This document shows, piece by piece, positions 8,080-20,065 of a stretch of DNA of 64,000 nt. Location: the NCBI RefSeq assembly GCF_014235765.1, contig NZ_JACMYH010000001.1, positions 558,001-622,000 of the forward strand, written 5' to 3'. A program made the position numbers and the translations under genes. Position 1 is the first letter of the stretch. Each line of letters opens with the position of its first letter. Origin of the DNA: Pseudomonas baltica. GTDB taxonomy: Bacteria; Pseudomonadota; Gammaproteobacteria; Pseudomonadales; Pseudomonadaceae. The notes below the pieces were generated by a model, which saw only the letters and a list, made by a program, of their open reading frames with translations, ran no database searches and had not been told where the DNA came from.

Positions 8080-9903
8080 TCAGCGCCGCGGCGCGCCCTT
8101 GGCGGCAGCCTTCTCGTCCTGACGATCGGATTCGAACAGCCGGGCCAGCTCGGCGCGTGCTTCCTGGGCGGTCTGCATGACCTTGGCTTCATCGTCGTAG
8201 ATCGCATGCTGGGCCTGCAGCACCTGTTCGTCATGGCGCTTGAAGCGGCTGATCCGCGCATCGGCCTGGGATTGGCTCAAGCCCAGGCCGACCAGCGTTC
8301 GGCGGGTGATTTCCAGGCTCGAGTAGTAGGTTTCGCGAACCGCCTGGGCGCCATGGTCGACCAGCCGGTGCACATGCTGGCGGTTGCGCGCGCGGGCGAT
8401 GATCTTCACGTGCGGGTACAGGCGGTTGACCAGTTCGGCGGTCTTGATGTTGATTTCCGGATCGTCGGTGGCGATGACGAAATACTCGGCCTGCTCGACC
8501 TTGGCCGCGCGCAGGATCTCCGGCCGCAGCGGGTCGCCATAGAACACCGGCAAATGGCCGAAGCTGCGCGAGAACTCGATGGACTCCACCGAGGTGTCCA
8601 AGGCTACGAAGCTGATCTTCTGCGCCCGCAGGATCCGCGCAACGATCTGCCCCATCCGGCCCATGCCGGCAATCACCACGCGCGGCGCGTCGCTTTCGAT
8701 CTCGCGGTAGGCGTCCGGCACTTCCACCGGCGGGGTCTTGACCCGCAGCAGGCGTGCGCACAGCAGCAACAGCAATGGCGTGAGCGCCATCGACAGGGTG
8801 ATGGTCAGCAGCAAGGTGTCGTACAGGCGCGCGTCGAACAGGCCCTGCTCGCGGCCTATCTTGAACACCACGAAGGCGAACTCGCCGCCGGCGGCCAGCA
8901 CGATACCCAGGCGCACGGCGCTGAGCCGGCCCAAGCCGCCGGCCAGACGCCCGATCAACACCAGCAATGGCAGCTTGATGCCGATCAACAGCAGCGTCAG
9001 CCCCAGCACCAGTGCCGGGCTTTCGAGCAGCAGGCCCAGATTGGCGCCCATGCCGACACTGATGAAGAACAGCCCCAGCAGCAGCCCCTTGAACGGCTCG
9101 ATCTGCGATTCCAACTCGTGCCGGTATTCCGAATCGGCCAGCAGCAAGCCAGCGAGAAAGGCGCCCAGGGCCATGGAGACACCGGCCAGTTCCATCAGCC
9201 AGGCGGTGCCGATCACCACCAGCAAGGCCGTGGCGGTTGACACCTCCTGCAGGCCAGTGCGGGCGACGACGCGAAACACCGGACGCAACAGGTAGCGCCC
9301 ACCGACCACCACCACGGCGATGCTGCCCAGCACCCGCAAGCCGTGATCCAGCGTACTGCCCTCGCCCGCATCGCCGCCACTGCCAGCCAGCAGCGGCACC
9401 ATGGCGATCAGTGGAATCGCGGCAATGTCCTGGAACAGCAGCATGGCAAAGGCCAGGCGACCGTGGGGAGCGTTCAGCTCCTTGCGTTCGGCCAGGCTTT
9501 GCAGGCCGAATGCAGTGGACGACAAGGCCAGGCCCAGACCCAGCACCACAGCACTGTTCAACGGCTGGCCGAAGCCGAGCAATGCCACCGCGCCGATCAC
9601 CACTGCGGTCAGCAGCACCTGTGCCAGGCCAACCCCGAACACCGCCTTGCGCATGACCCACAGCCGCTTGGGCGACAGCTCCAGGCCAATGATGAACAGC
9701 AGCAGGACTACCCCCAGTTCCGAGATGTGGCTGACGCTCTGTGGGTCGCCGACCCAGCCCAGCACTTGCGGGCCGATGACCACCCCGGCGAACAGATAGC
9801 CCAGCACCGCGCCCAATTGCAGGCGTTTGGCCAACGGCACGGCAATCACCGCGGCCAGCAGGAACACCACGGCGGCTTGTAGCATGTTGCCTTCTTCGGG
9901 CAT
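8080..9903 (-). CDS. Kef-type monovalent cation:proton antiporter (CPA2) with RCK/TrkA-N domain
   Basis: A 607-residue protein. Residues 1-385 form about 12-13 membrane segments of the Na+/H+ exchanger fold, with the KefB/KefC signatures ELGVVLLLFIIGLELSP and LLFQDIAAIPLI. Residues about 400-520 are a Rossmann RCK domain (VVIAGMGRMGQIVARIL, then VALDTSVE) that in KefC binds NAD(H) and senses glutathione adducts. The charged C-terminus is likely cytoplasmic. ATG at 9903 lies six bases after AAGGAG. It probably exports K+ in exchange for protons; no KefF/KefG accessory flavoprotein is adjacent, so glutathione control is uncertain. Confidence 0.88.
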   Translation of the reverse strand: MPEEGNMLQAAVVFLLAAVIAVPLAKRLQLGAVLGYLFAGVVIGPQVLGWVGDPQSVSHISELGVVLLLFIIGLELSPKRLWVMRKAVFGVGLAQVLLTAVVIGAVALLGFGQPLNSAVVLGLGLALSSTAFGLQSLAERKELNAPHGRLAFAMLLFQDIAAIPLIAMVPLLAGSGGDAGEGSTLDHGLRVLGSIAVVVVGGRYLLRPVFRVVARTGLQEVSTATALLVVIGTAWLMELAGVSMALGAFLAGLLLADSEYRHELESQIEPFKGLLLGLFFISVGMGANLGLLLESPALVLGLTLLLIGIKLPLLVLIGRLAGGLGRLSAVRLGIVLAAGGEFAFVVFKIGREQGLFDARLYDTLLLTITLSMALTPLLLLLCARLLRVKTPPVEVPDAYREIESDAPRVVIAGMGRMGQIVARILRAQKISFVALDTSVESIEFSRSFGHLPVFYGDPLRPEILRAAKVEQAEYFVIATDDPEINIKTAELVNRLYPHVKIIARARNRQHVHRLVDHGAQAVRETYYSSLEITRRTLVGLGLSQSQADARISRFKRHDEQVLQAQHAIYDDEAKVMQTAQEARAELARLFESDRQDEKAAAKGAPRR

Positions 9904-10017
9904 GGGGAACTCCTTGTCGGATGGGAAAGTGCGGACCGCGGCAGCATTCTACAGGCGCCGGCGCTCGCTGGCATGGGCACGGATTGACGGCCCCGCGTCG
10001 ACATGATTTGCTAGGCG

Positions 10018-10218
10018 CTTCGTTTGGGTGCCCTTCACAGGGTGAAACGGGAAACCGGTGAGTGCCAGCTTCGATTGGATGCTGGCGCAAGTCCGGTGCT
10101 GCCCCCGCAACGGTAAGCGAGAGAAGTGTCAGATCCACTGCGCCTGTCATGGGTGTGGGAAGGCGACGCTTTCAAGGCTGGCTCACGCCGCCCCTCGCAA
10201 GCCCGGAGACCGGCCCAG
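10018..10218 (+). promoter_or_regulatory. Cobalamin (AdoCbl-type) riboswitch upstream of cbtB-cbtA
   Basis: Classic elements in order: GGTGCCCTTCACAGGGTGAA near 10027, GGGAAACCGGTG near 10049, the GCAAGTCCGGTGCTGCCCCCGC core near 10086-10108, AACGGTAAGCGA, and the closing AGCCCGGAGACCGGCC near 10199-10215. The 145-base stretch between this and the cbtB ATG holds GC-rich sequence (CCCGCGGTGGGCGGGCGC near 10240) suited to an expression platform. It should repress cbtB, cbtA and perhaps cobE-cobM when cobalamin is plentiful. Confidence 0.93.
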
Positions 10219-10362
10219 ACTGTCTGTGATCGACAAACCCGCGGTGGGCGGGCGCTGTTGCGAGCATGGCGCGCCTGCGCCAGGCTTTCTGCGTGCGCGT
10301 GCCCGATTGTCGGAACCACATACCGTGGAGCCGCCACCGTCGGGACCACCAGAGGGAACGCC

Positions 10363-10557
10363 ATGTCCAGCACCGTCTCAACCAGCCCTGAACACGCCCA
10401 AACGCATACCGCCACCCTCGCCCAGCGCATTGCGCTGGCGACTGGTACGTTCCTGCTGGGCTGCTGCCTGGTCGGCTTCGCCGGTTTCTCGCATATCGAA
10501 GCCGTGCACAACGCCGCTCACGACACCCGGCACAGCGCCGCCTTTCCGTGCCATTGA
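10363..10557 (+). CDS. cbtB: CbtB family cobalt transporter subunit
   Basis: A 64-residue protein with one transmembrane segment (about residues 22-43, RIALATGTFLLGCCLVGFAG). The short His-rich tail (EAVHNAAHDTRHSAAFPCH) is the metal-binding signature of CbtB. It pairs with the next gene, CbtA, in a cobalt uptake system seen mainly under cobalamin riboswitch control, as here. ATG at 10363 follows AGAGGGA. The gap to cbtA is only 11 bases. Confidence 0.9.
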   Translation: MSSTVSTSPEHAQTHTATLAQRIALATGTFLLGCCLVGFAGFSHIEAVHNAAHDTRHSAAFPCH

Positions 10558-10568
10558 GGAATACCGAG

Positions 10569-11252
10569 ATGATCAGGCACATCGTACGTACCGCCGGGTT
10601 CAGCGGGCTGCTGGCCGCTTTGTTGTTGACGCTTCTGCAAGCCCTCTGGGTCGCCCCGCTGATCCTTGAGGGTGAAACCTATGAAACACCTGCCGCGCAG
10701 CATGAGCATGCCGATGCCGCAGGCGCCGAGCACGAGCACGAGCACGCCGAGGCCTGGGAACCCGAAAACGGCTGGCAGCGCGTGCTGTCCACGGCCGGGG
10801 GCAATCTGGTAGTAGCCGTCGGCTTCGCCCTGATGCTGGTCGCGCTCTATACGCTGCGGGCACCCGGTCGCAATGCCCAGGGGCTGTTGTGGGGGTTGGG
10901 TGGATTCGCGGTGTTCTGCCTGGCGCCGAACCTGGGCCTGCCGCCGGAACTGCCCGGCACGCAGGCGGCAGACCTGGCATTGCGGCAAACCTGGTGGATC
11001 GGCACGGCGGCGTCGACAGCTGCGGGCCTGGCGTTGCTGGTGTTCGGCCGCGGCATGCTGCTCAAGGCGCTGGGCCTGGCCATCGTGCTGGTACCGCACC
11101 TCATTGGCGCGCCCCAACCCGAACAGCATGCGAGCCTGGCGCCCGAAGCGCTGGAACAGCAGTTCGTGATTGCTTCACTGGTAACCAATGCGGTGTTCTG
11201 GCTGGCCCTGGGCCTGATCAGTACCTGGTTGTTTCGCCGAGCCCGTGGCTGA
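10569..11252 (+). CDS. cbtA: CbtA family cobalt transporter, membrane subunit
   Basis: A 227-residue inner membrane protein with about five transmembrane segments, the first at residues 10-28. A His/Glu-rich loop follows (AAQHEHADAAGAEHEHEHAE, about residues 40-60), likely to bind cobalt. CbtA with CbtB was predicted from comparative genomics of cobalamin regulons as a cobalt transporter; direct transport data are limited. The frame is open from 10548 (GTG), but ATG 10569 follows GAGGAATACCGAG and is preferred. Same operon as cbtB, and probably cobE and cobM. Confidence 0.9.
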   Translation: MIRHIVRTAGFSGLLAALLLTLLQALWVAPLILEGETYETPAAQHEHADAAGAEHEHEHAEAWEPENGWQRVLSTAGGNLVVAVGFALMLVALYTLRAPGRNAQGLLWGLGGFAVFCLAPNLGLPPELPGTQAADLALRQTWWIGTAASTAAGLALLVFGRGMLLKALGLAIVLVPHLIGAPQPEQHASLAPEALEQQFVIASLVTNAVFWLALGLISTWLFRRARG

Positions 11253-11257
11253 ATCCG

Positions 11258-11683
11258 ATGACGGCGCTGTGGGTAGGGTTCGGTTGTCGCCGGGGCTGCA
11301 GCGCGCAGGCGCTGCACGAACTGCTGGAACAAACCCTGCTCGAACACCGGCTTGACTGGGCGGATGTGCAGGGGCTGGCCAGCATCGACCTCAAGGCACA
11401 CGAGCCAGGGCTGCTACTGCTGGCCGAACGCCTTGGTTTGCCTTTCGCCACCTACAGCGCGCAGGCGCTGGGGCGCTTTGAGGATCGACTCAGCCATCGT
11501 TCCGCGCGCTCATTCGCAGCGACCGGTTGCCAGGGTGTGGCCGAAAGCGCCGCCCTGGCCATGGCCGAGCACTGCACGGCGTCTGCGTCGATACTGCGTG
11601 TCAAACGGCGGCACACGGCGGTGGTGACCCTGGCCATCGCCAGCATGATGGAGCAGACCGGCTGCGCTGTGCGTTCAACTTGA
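11258..11683 (+). CDS. cobE: CobE / CbiG C-terminal-like cobalamin biosynthesis protein
   Basis: A 141-residue protein. The start (MTALWVGFGCRRGCSAQAL) carries the G-x-G-C-R-x-G turn typical of CobE and the CbiG C-terminal domain. Later motifs also fit: ASIDLKAHEPGLLLLAERL, TYSAQAL, and SAALAMAEHC. CobE is needed for aerobic cobalamin synthesis in Pseudomonas, though its exact step is not settled. The gene begins 5 bases after cbtA and is followed by cobM, which supports the call. ATG is at 11258. Confidence 0.85.
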   Translation: MTALWVGFGCRRGCSAQALHELLEQTLLEHRLDWADVQGLASIDLKAHEPGLLLLAERLGLPFATYSAQALGRFEDRLSHRSARSFAATGCQGVAESAALAMAEHCTASASILRVKRRHTAVVTLAIASMMEQTGCAVRST

Positions 11684-11717
11684 ATATCATTCACCCCTCC
11701 GCCTGTCAGGAATCCCC

Positions 11718-12464
11718 ATGACCGTTTATTTCATCGGCGCCGGACCGGGCGATCCGGAGCTGATCACCGTCAAGGGCCAGCGCCTGATCCGTCGTTGCCC
11801 GGTGATCATCTATGCCGGCTCGCTGGTGCCCGACGCGGTGCTCGAAGGGCACACCGCGCACCAGGTGCACAACAGCGCCGAGCTGCACCTGCAACAGATC
11901 ATCGAGCTGATGCGCCAAGCCCATGACCGGGGCGAAGACGTAGCGCGGGTGCACAGCGGCGATCCCGGCCTGTATGGCGCGATCGGTGAGCAGATTCGCT
12001 GCCTGCGTGAACATGGCATCGACTACCAGATCATTCCTGGCGTGACCGCTACGGCCGCTTGCGCAGCGCTGCTGGGCGTGGAGCTGACCCTGCCCGATGT
12101 GGCGCAGACGGTGATTCTCACCCGCTATGGCGACAAGTCGCCGATGCCGCCGGGTGAAAGCTTGGGCAGCCTGGCCCGGCACGGCGCGACGTTGGCCATT
12201 CACCTGGGTGTGAAGAATCTGGATCGAATCGTCGCCGAGCTACTGCCCAGCTACGGCGCGGATTGCCCGGTTGCCGTGATTCACAAGGCTAGCTGGCCGG
12301 ATCAGGACTTCGTGCTGGGCACCCTGGCGGATATCCAGCTCAAGGTCGCAGCCAAGGACTTCCGGCGCAGTGCGCTGATTCTCGTGGGGCACGTGCTGCA
12401 CACGGACAGTTTCGCCGACTCGGCGCTGTACCGTGCGGGCCATGCCCACCTGTACCGTTCTTGA
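11718..12464 (+). CDS. cobM: Precorrin-4 C(11)-methyltransferase
   Basis: Methylates precorrin-4 at C-11 using S-adenosylmethionine, giving precorrin-5, in the aerobic corrin pathway. At 248 residues it is of normal size and has the tetrapyrrole methylase layout: VYFIGAGPGDPELITVKG at the N-terminus, HSGDPGLYGAIGEQ near residue 77, and the IPGVTATAACAALLGVELT block near residue 105. ATG at 11718 follows AGGAA. It lies 34 bases after cobE in the riboswitch-headed cluster. The next regulator gene begins at or just after its stop. Confidence 0.95.
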   Translation: MTVYFIGAGPGDPELITVKGQRLIRRCPVIIYAGSLVPDAVLEGHTAHQVHNSAELHLQQIIELMRQAHDRGEDVARVHSGDPGLYGAIGEQIRCLREHGIDYQIIPGVTATAACAALLGVELTLPDVAQTVILTRYGDKSPMPPGESLGSLARHGATLAIHLGVKNLDRIVAELLPSYGADCPVAVIHKASWPDQDFVLGTLADIQLKVAAKDFRRSALILVGHVLHTDSFADSALYRAGHAHLYRS

Positions 12465-12469
12465 ACGAC

Positions 12470-13477
12470 ATGGACTGCATGGCTGATTCCACCAAAGTGA
12501 TTGCTTGCCTGATCTATCCCGGGGTGATGAGCCTGGATGTGACCGGCCCGATGCAGGTGTTCGCCTCGGCCAACGTCGAGCTGGCCCGCCAGGGCCTGGC
12601 GCCACTCTACCAATTGCAGCTGCTGGGGGAGGCAGCGGGCGCCGTGGCGACCTCCGCCGGGTTGAAACTGCATGCCGACGCCAGCTGGCTGTCGGTGGAC
12701 TGCAGCACCCTGGACACGGTGCTGCTGCCCGGCGGCAGCAGCGATGCCGAACAGTGCGCGAACACTGCCCTGCTCGCCTGGTTGCGCGAGGCCGCGCCCA
12801 CGGTCCGACGCTTGGGTTCGGTATGCTCGGGAGCGCTGATGCTCGCCAGCGCGGGCTTACTGGACGGCTTGATCGCCACCACTCACTGGGACGATGTCGA
12901 GGCCTTGCAGGCCTTTGCCAATGTGCAGGTGCAAGGCGATCGGCTGCACACCTACGATCCCTCGGACAAGGACGGGCACAGCCACATTTTCACCTCGGCA
13001 GGCGTCACCGCCGGGATCGACCTGGCGCTGGCGTTGATCGAGGCCGACCTGGGCCGCCCCCTGGCCCTCGCCGTCGCTCGCCGCCTGGTGCTGTTTCTCA
13101 AGCGTTCGGGTGGACAGACGCAATTCAGCCCACACCTGGCGCGCTGCAACGGAACGACGTCGAGGCTGACCGAGTTGCTGGAATGGATCGCACTGAACCT
13201 GAGCGCCGATCTGTCCCTGGAAGCGCTGGCACACAAGGCCAACATGACGCCGCGGACGTTGTACCGGGTTTTCTTCGCCGAACTGAACATCACACCGGCG
13301 CGGCATATCGAGCGCGTCCGCCTGGAAGCGGCCCGGGCGATGATCCAGGGCGGGCAATTGTCGTTGCAGAGCGTGGCGCGCCTGTGCGGCTATGGCCATG
13401 CGGAAAACCTGCGGCGCAGTTTTCAGAAGGTGCTTGGGGTGAGTCCGCAAGGTTACGCCCAGCGCTTCGGCCAGTAG
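12470..13477 (+). CDS. GlxA-type AraC family transcriptional regulator
   Basis: About 335 residues. A DJ-1/PfpI domain occupies the first two thirds: IACLIYPGVMSLDVTGPMQV at the start, with the nucleophile-elbow Cys kept in GSVCSGALMLASAGLLDG, and TTHW after it. Two AraC helix-turn-helix motifs end the protein (SLEALAHKANMTPRTLYRVF and SLQSVARLCGYGHAENLRRSF). The start is uncertain: a TTG at 12461 overlaps the cobM stop, and ATGs lie at 12470 and 12479, none with a strong ribosome site. Coupling to cobM does not prove a role in cobalamin metabolism. The ligand is unknown. Confidence 0.82.
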   Translation: MDCMADSTKVIACLIYPGVMSLDVTGPMQVFASANVELARQGLAPLYQLQLLGEAAGAVATSAGLKLHADASWLSVDCSTLDTVLLPGGSSDAEQCANTALLAWLREAAPTVRRLGSVCSGALMLASAGLLDGLIATTHWDDVEALQAFANVQVQGDRLHTYDPSDKDGHSHIFTSAGVTAGIDLALALIEADLGRPLALAVARRLVLFLKRSGGQTQFSPHLARCNGTTSRLTELLEWIALNLSADLSLEALAHKANMTPRTLYRVFFAELNITPARHIERVRLEAARAMIQGGQLSLQSVARLCGYGHAENLRRSFQKVLGVSPQGYAQRFGQ

Positions 13478-13519
13478 CCGCCCGCATCGTGCTGCTTGGG
13501 CGCAGCGAATCGGATGCGG

Positions 13520-13541
13520 GCCCCGCGTCCTGGCGCGGGGG
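13520..13541. terminator. GC-rich hairpin between convergent genes
   Basis: A stem of about 7-8 bases (CCCCGCG / CGCGGGG) with a 6-base loop lies between the AraC regulator and nfuA. No T-run follows on either strand, so it is at best a weak intrinsic terminator. Confidence 0.4.
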
Positions 13542-13553
13542 CAGCCTGCCTAG

Positions 13554-14147
<594 letters not shown>

Positions 14148-14215
14148 TCACAGACTTGCCAGCAGTTTACGCGAATCCGACGACGCTGACAAAGCCTGAC
14201 TGTTTTGGTCGGGAA

Positions 14216-15238
14216 TCACCCCGTACGGGCCATCGAGGTCGAATCCAGGCGAGCGTCGGTCCAGTGCTTGACCCGTTGGTACAGACGCTTTTCGATCCAC
14301 ACGTAGCTGGCCCACGACACCAGGGCGATAGTGGGCACGCAGAACGCAAACACCCAATACGGGTTCAGATGCCAGTGGACGCTGGCCAGCCAACCGGCGT
14401 AGAGCACCAGCACGTGCACCAGGTACACCGAATACGAACAATCGCCCAGGGTCTTGAGCAGGCGGCTGCCACGGAAGTGCGGCTCCATGGCCACGCAGGC
14501 CAGGACGATCAAGGCGCTGGGCAAGCCCCAGTGCAGCAGCCGGTCGCTGGAGTCCAGGTGATAGATCAGCACCGCCGACACGATGATCACGGCCAGGGGT
14601 AGCCACAAGCCCTGGGCGATCCAGCCGCGGCGATAGAGCATGCCGATGCCGATGCCCAGCAGGAACTCGTAGATGATGTTGTTCTGATAGAAGCGGCTGA
14701 CCACCCCATAGCGGCCGAGTACTTCGCTGACCGCGACCAGCGCGGCGGCGACGATCAGCGGGCGGTAACGCTGCGGCACGGTGAACACCAGCGAGAACAG
14801 CAGGTAGAAGAACATCTCGTAGTTGAGTGTCCAGCCCACGTTCAGCGTCGGGTACAGGCCGTAGCCACCGGGATTTTCCGAAGGAATGAACAGCAGCGAG
14901 AGGATGAAGTGCGGCAGGTCGATCGCGGCATGAGGCAGCCATTGGCCCAGACTGACCAGCATCAGCCCCATCAAGGCGGTGTACAGCCAATAGGCCGGGA
15001 CGATGCGAATGACACGGTTGAGCAGGAAGCGCCCCGCGGGCATCTGCTTGTCCTGGGTCGACAGGTAGATGACCAACCCACTGATGACGAAAAAGATATC
15101 GACGCCCACCGCGCCCCGGTCAGTGAAGAACTGACCGATGGGGCCTGCGGCATGGAAGTCGAAGAAAATCTGCATGAAGTGATGGCAGACTACGATCCAG
15201 GCGGCCAGGGCCCTTAAAGCTTGAAGCGAAATCAGCAT
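14216..15238 (-). CDS. Acyltransferase family 3 membrane protein (OafA/YrhL type)
   Basis: A 340-residue polytopic protein with about ten hydrophobic segments. The N-terminus MLISLQALRALAAWIVVCHH carries the acyltransferase-3 signature R-A-x-A...H-H, and DRGAVGVDIFFVISG follows at about residue 40. Members transfer acyl groups, often acetyl, to surface polysaccharides or lipids; the acceptor here is unknown. The frame is open to 15334, but ATG 15238 sits directly before the first membrane helix with AAGGCGG upstream. It is divergent from metH, with a 274-base gap. Confidence 0.85.
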   Translation of the reverse strand: MLISLQALRALAAWIVVCHHFMQIFFDFHAAGPIGQFFTDRGAVGVDIFFVISGLVIYLSTQDKQMPAGRFLLNRVIRIVPAYWLYTALMGLMLVSLGQWLPHAAIDLPHFILSLLFIPSENPGGYGLYPTLNVGWTLNYEMFFYLLFSLVFTVPQRYRPLIVAAALVAVSEVLGRYGVVSRFYQNNIIYEFLLGIGIGMLYRRGWIAQGLWLPLAVIIVSAVLIYHLDSSDRLLHWGLPSALIVLACVAMEPHFRGSRLLKTLGDCSYSVYLVHVLVLYAGWLASVHWHLNPYWVFAFCVPTIALVSWASYVWIEKRLYQRVKHWTDARLDSTSMARTG

Positions 15239-15458
15239 GCGTACCGCCTTTTGAAACGAGAATTCGCGCCCCTTTTCAGGGCATTCCGAGGGGTGGGACT
15301 GCAAAAATCTCGAAAAGGTCGCGACACGCGTCAACGACTGACCGGCTGCAAGCCTCTTTCGGGGTTTCGTGCAAGGGATTGAAAAGGCACGAGCCCGGCG
15401 TTCTCAACATGAGTGAAATTCATGGCAATCCTTGTGATGATCAAATAGCGCACAGGTT

Positions 15459-15467
15459 TGCTATTAT
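15459..15467 (+). promoter_or_regulatory. Predicted extended -10 promoter of metH
   Basis: TGCTATTAT fits the extended -10 form TG-N-TATAAT with one mismatch and lies 45 bases before the metH ATG. A convincing -35 at normal spacing is not seen. No cobalamin or SAM riboswitch is recognisable in the 274-base upstream gap. Confidence 0.4.
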
Positions 15468-15512
15468 CCGCCACCTGTCACAGTGTCCGAATTTTCTGAA
15501 AGAGTGGTTCCC

Positions 15513-19205
<3,693 letters not shown>

Positions 19206-19230
19206 CGCAGATTCCGTGGCGGGTACGGGT

Positions 19231-19344
19231 TCAGCCGCGACTGAACCAGTACACCGCCGTCGCCACGATCACAACGATCATGAAGCCTATGGCCCAGGCA
19301 TCGACATGGCTGTCGCTTTTGCGAATCTTCACGGAATTGCTCAT
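19231..19344 (-). CDS. Small single-pass membrane protein, 37 residues
   Basis: Starts MSNSVKIRKSDSHVDAW and continues with one transmembrane helix (IGFMIVVIVATAVYW, about residues 18-33) and a short SRG tail. The N-terminal half is charged and polar. A purine-rich AAGAGACGAAG site precedes the ATG at 19344. The hydrophobic pattern and the placement in an otherwise empty gap support a real gene; no family or function is known to me. A hairpin (GGTTCAG / CTGAACC, 19229-19248) overlaps its 3' end and lies just past the convergent metH stop. Confidence 0.6.
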   Translation of the reverse strand: MSNSVKIRKSDSHVDAWAIGFMIVVIVATAVYWFSRG

Positions 19345-19426
19345 CAGCTTCGTCTCTTGTGATTTTTGTAGGACGCTGGTTCCAGTAAAGCCCAACGATG
19401 GCCTTTTCACAAGTAGGGTCAATGCC

Positions 19427-20065
19427 TCACCAGGCGCAACCGAACACCCTCTTGAGTTCTTCGACGGCTGCCTGGCTCAAGGGCGCAGGTCGTGGCTCGG
19501 TCATCAGCCACAGCCGTGCGGTTTCCTCCAGTTCTTCCAGCGCATGGCTGGCCTTTGACACCGAGCTTTCCCAGACAACCGGGCCAAGCCGTTCCAGCAT
19601 GACCCCCCTCACCTGATCGGCCAGTGCGGCAACTTGCGTCGCCACGTCGGGCGAGCCTGGGCGCTGGTACTGGATCAACGGGATGCGGCCCACCTTCATG
19701 ACCTGATAAGGCGTGAGCGGCGGCAAGATGTCCTGCGCGCTCCACACCCCAGCCAAAGTGAGGGCCACCAGATGAGTGGAGTGGGTGTGGACCACGCCGT
19801 TGACTCCTGGGTTTCGGTCGTAAACTTGCCGGTGCAGGGCCAGGGTCTTGGAAGGTTTGTCACCGCTGACCCATTCACCCGCCGTGGTGACCTTGGCAAT
19901 GGCGTGGGGCTGCAGCCTTCCGAGACAAGCATCGGTAGGGGTGATCAGCCAACCGTCGTCAAGGCGTGCACTGATGTTGCCGGCGCTGCCGACGGTATAC
20001 CCACGCCCGAACAGGCTCAGGCCGACTTCACAGATTTCTTCGCGCAGGTCGTTTTCATTTCTCAC
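19427..20065 (-). CDS. otnC: 3-oxo-tetronate 4-phosphate decarboxylase-like class II aldolase (OtnC family)
   Basis: A 212-residue member of the class II aldolase/adducin family. In known pathways OtnC decarboxylates 3-oxo-tetronate 4-phosphate to dihydroxyacetone phosphate. GSAGNIS and the metal-binding H93-T-H95 are present. However, the usual NHG motif with the third metal His reads ERLG (Leu160), and the usual catalytic Glu after KPSK reads Thr (about residue 74). The start chosen is GTG 20065, which overlaps the otnK stop (GTGA) and follows GGGAGA; a TTG at 20086 is possible. The tight pairing with otnK supports the pathway role, but the altered site leaves the reaction open. Confidence 0.7.
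   Translation of the reverse strand: MRNENDLREEICEVGLSLFGRGYTVGSAGNISARLDDGWLITPTDACLGRLQPHAIAKVTTAGEWVSGDKPSKTLALHRQVYDRNPGVNGVVHTHSTHLVALTLAGVWSAQDILPPLTPYQVMKVGRIPLIQYQRPGSPDVATQVAALADQVRGVMLERLGPVVWESSVSKASHALEELEETARLWLMTEPRPAPLSQAAVEELKRVFGCAW

Noticed and set aside
15239..15512. Cobalamin or SAM riboswitch upstream of metH
   Set aside because: No aptamer elements are visible; only an extended -10 promoter is proposed.
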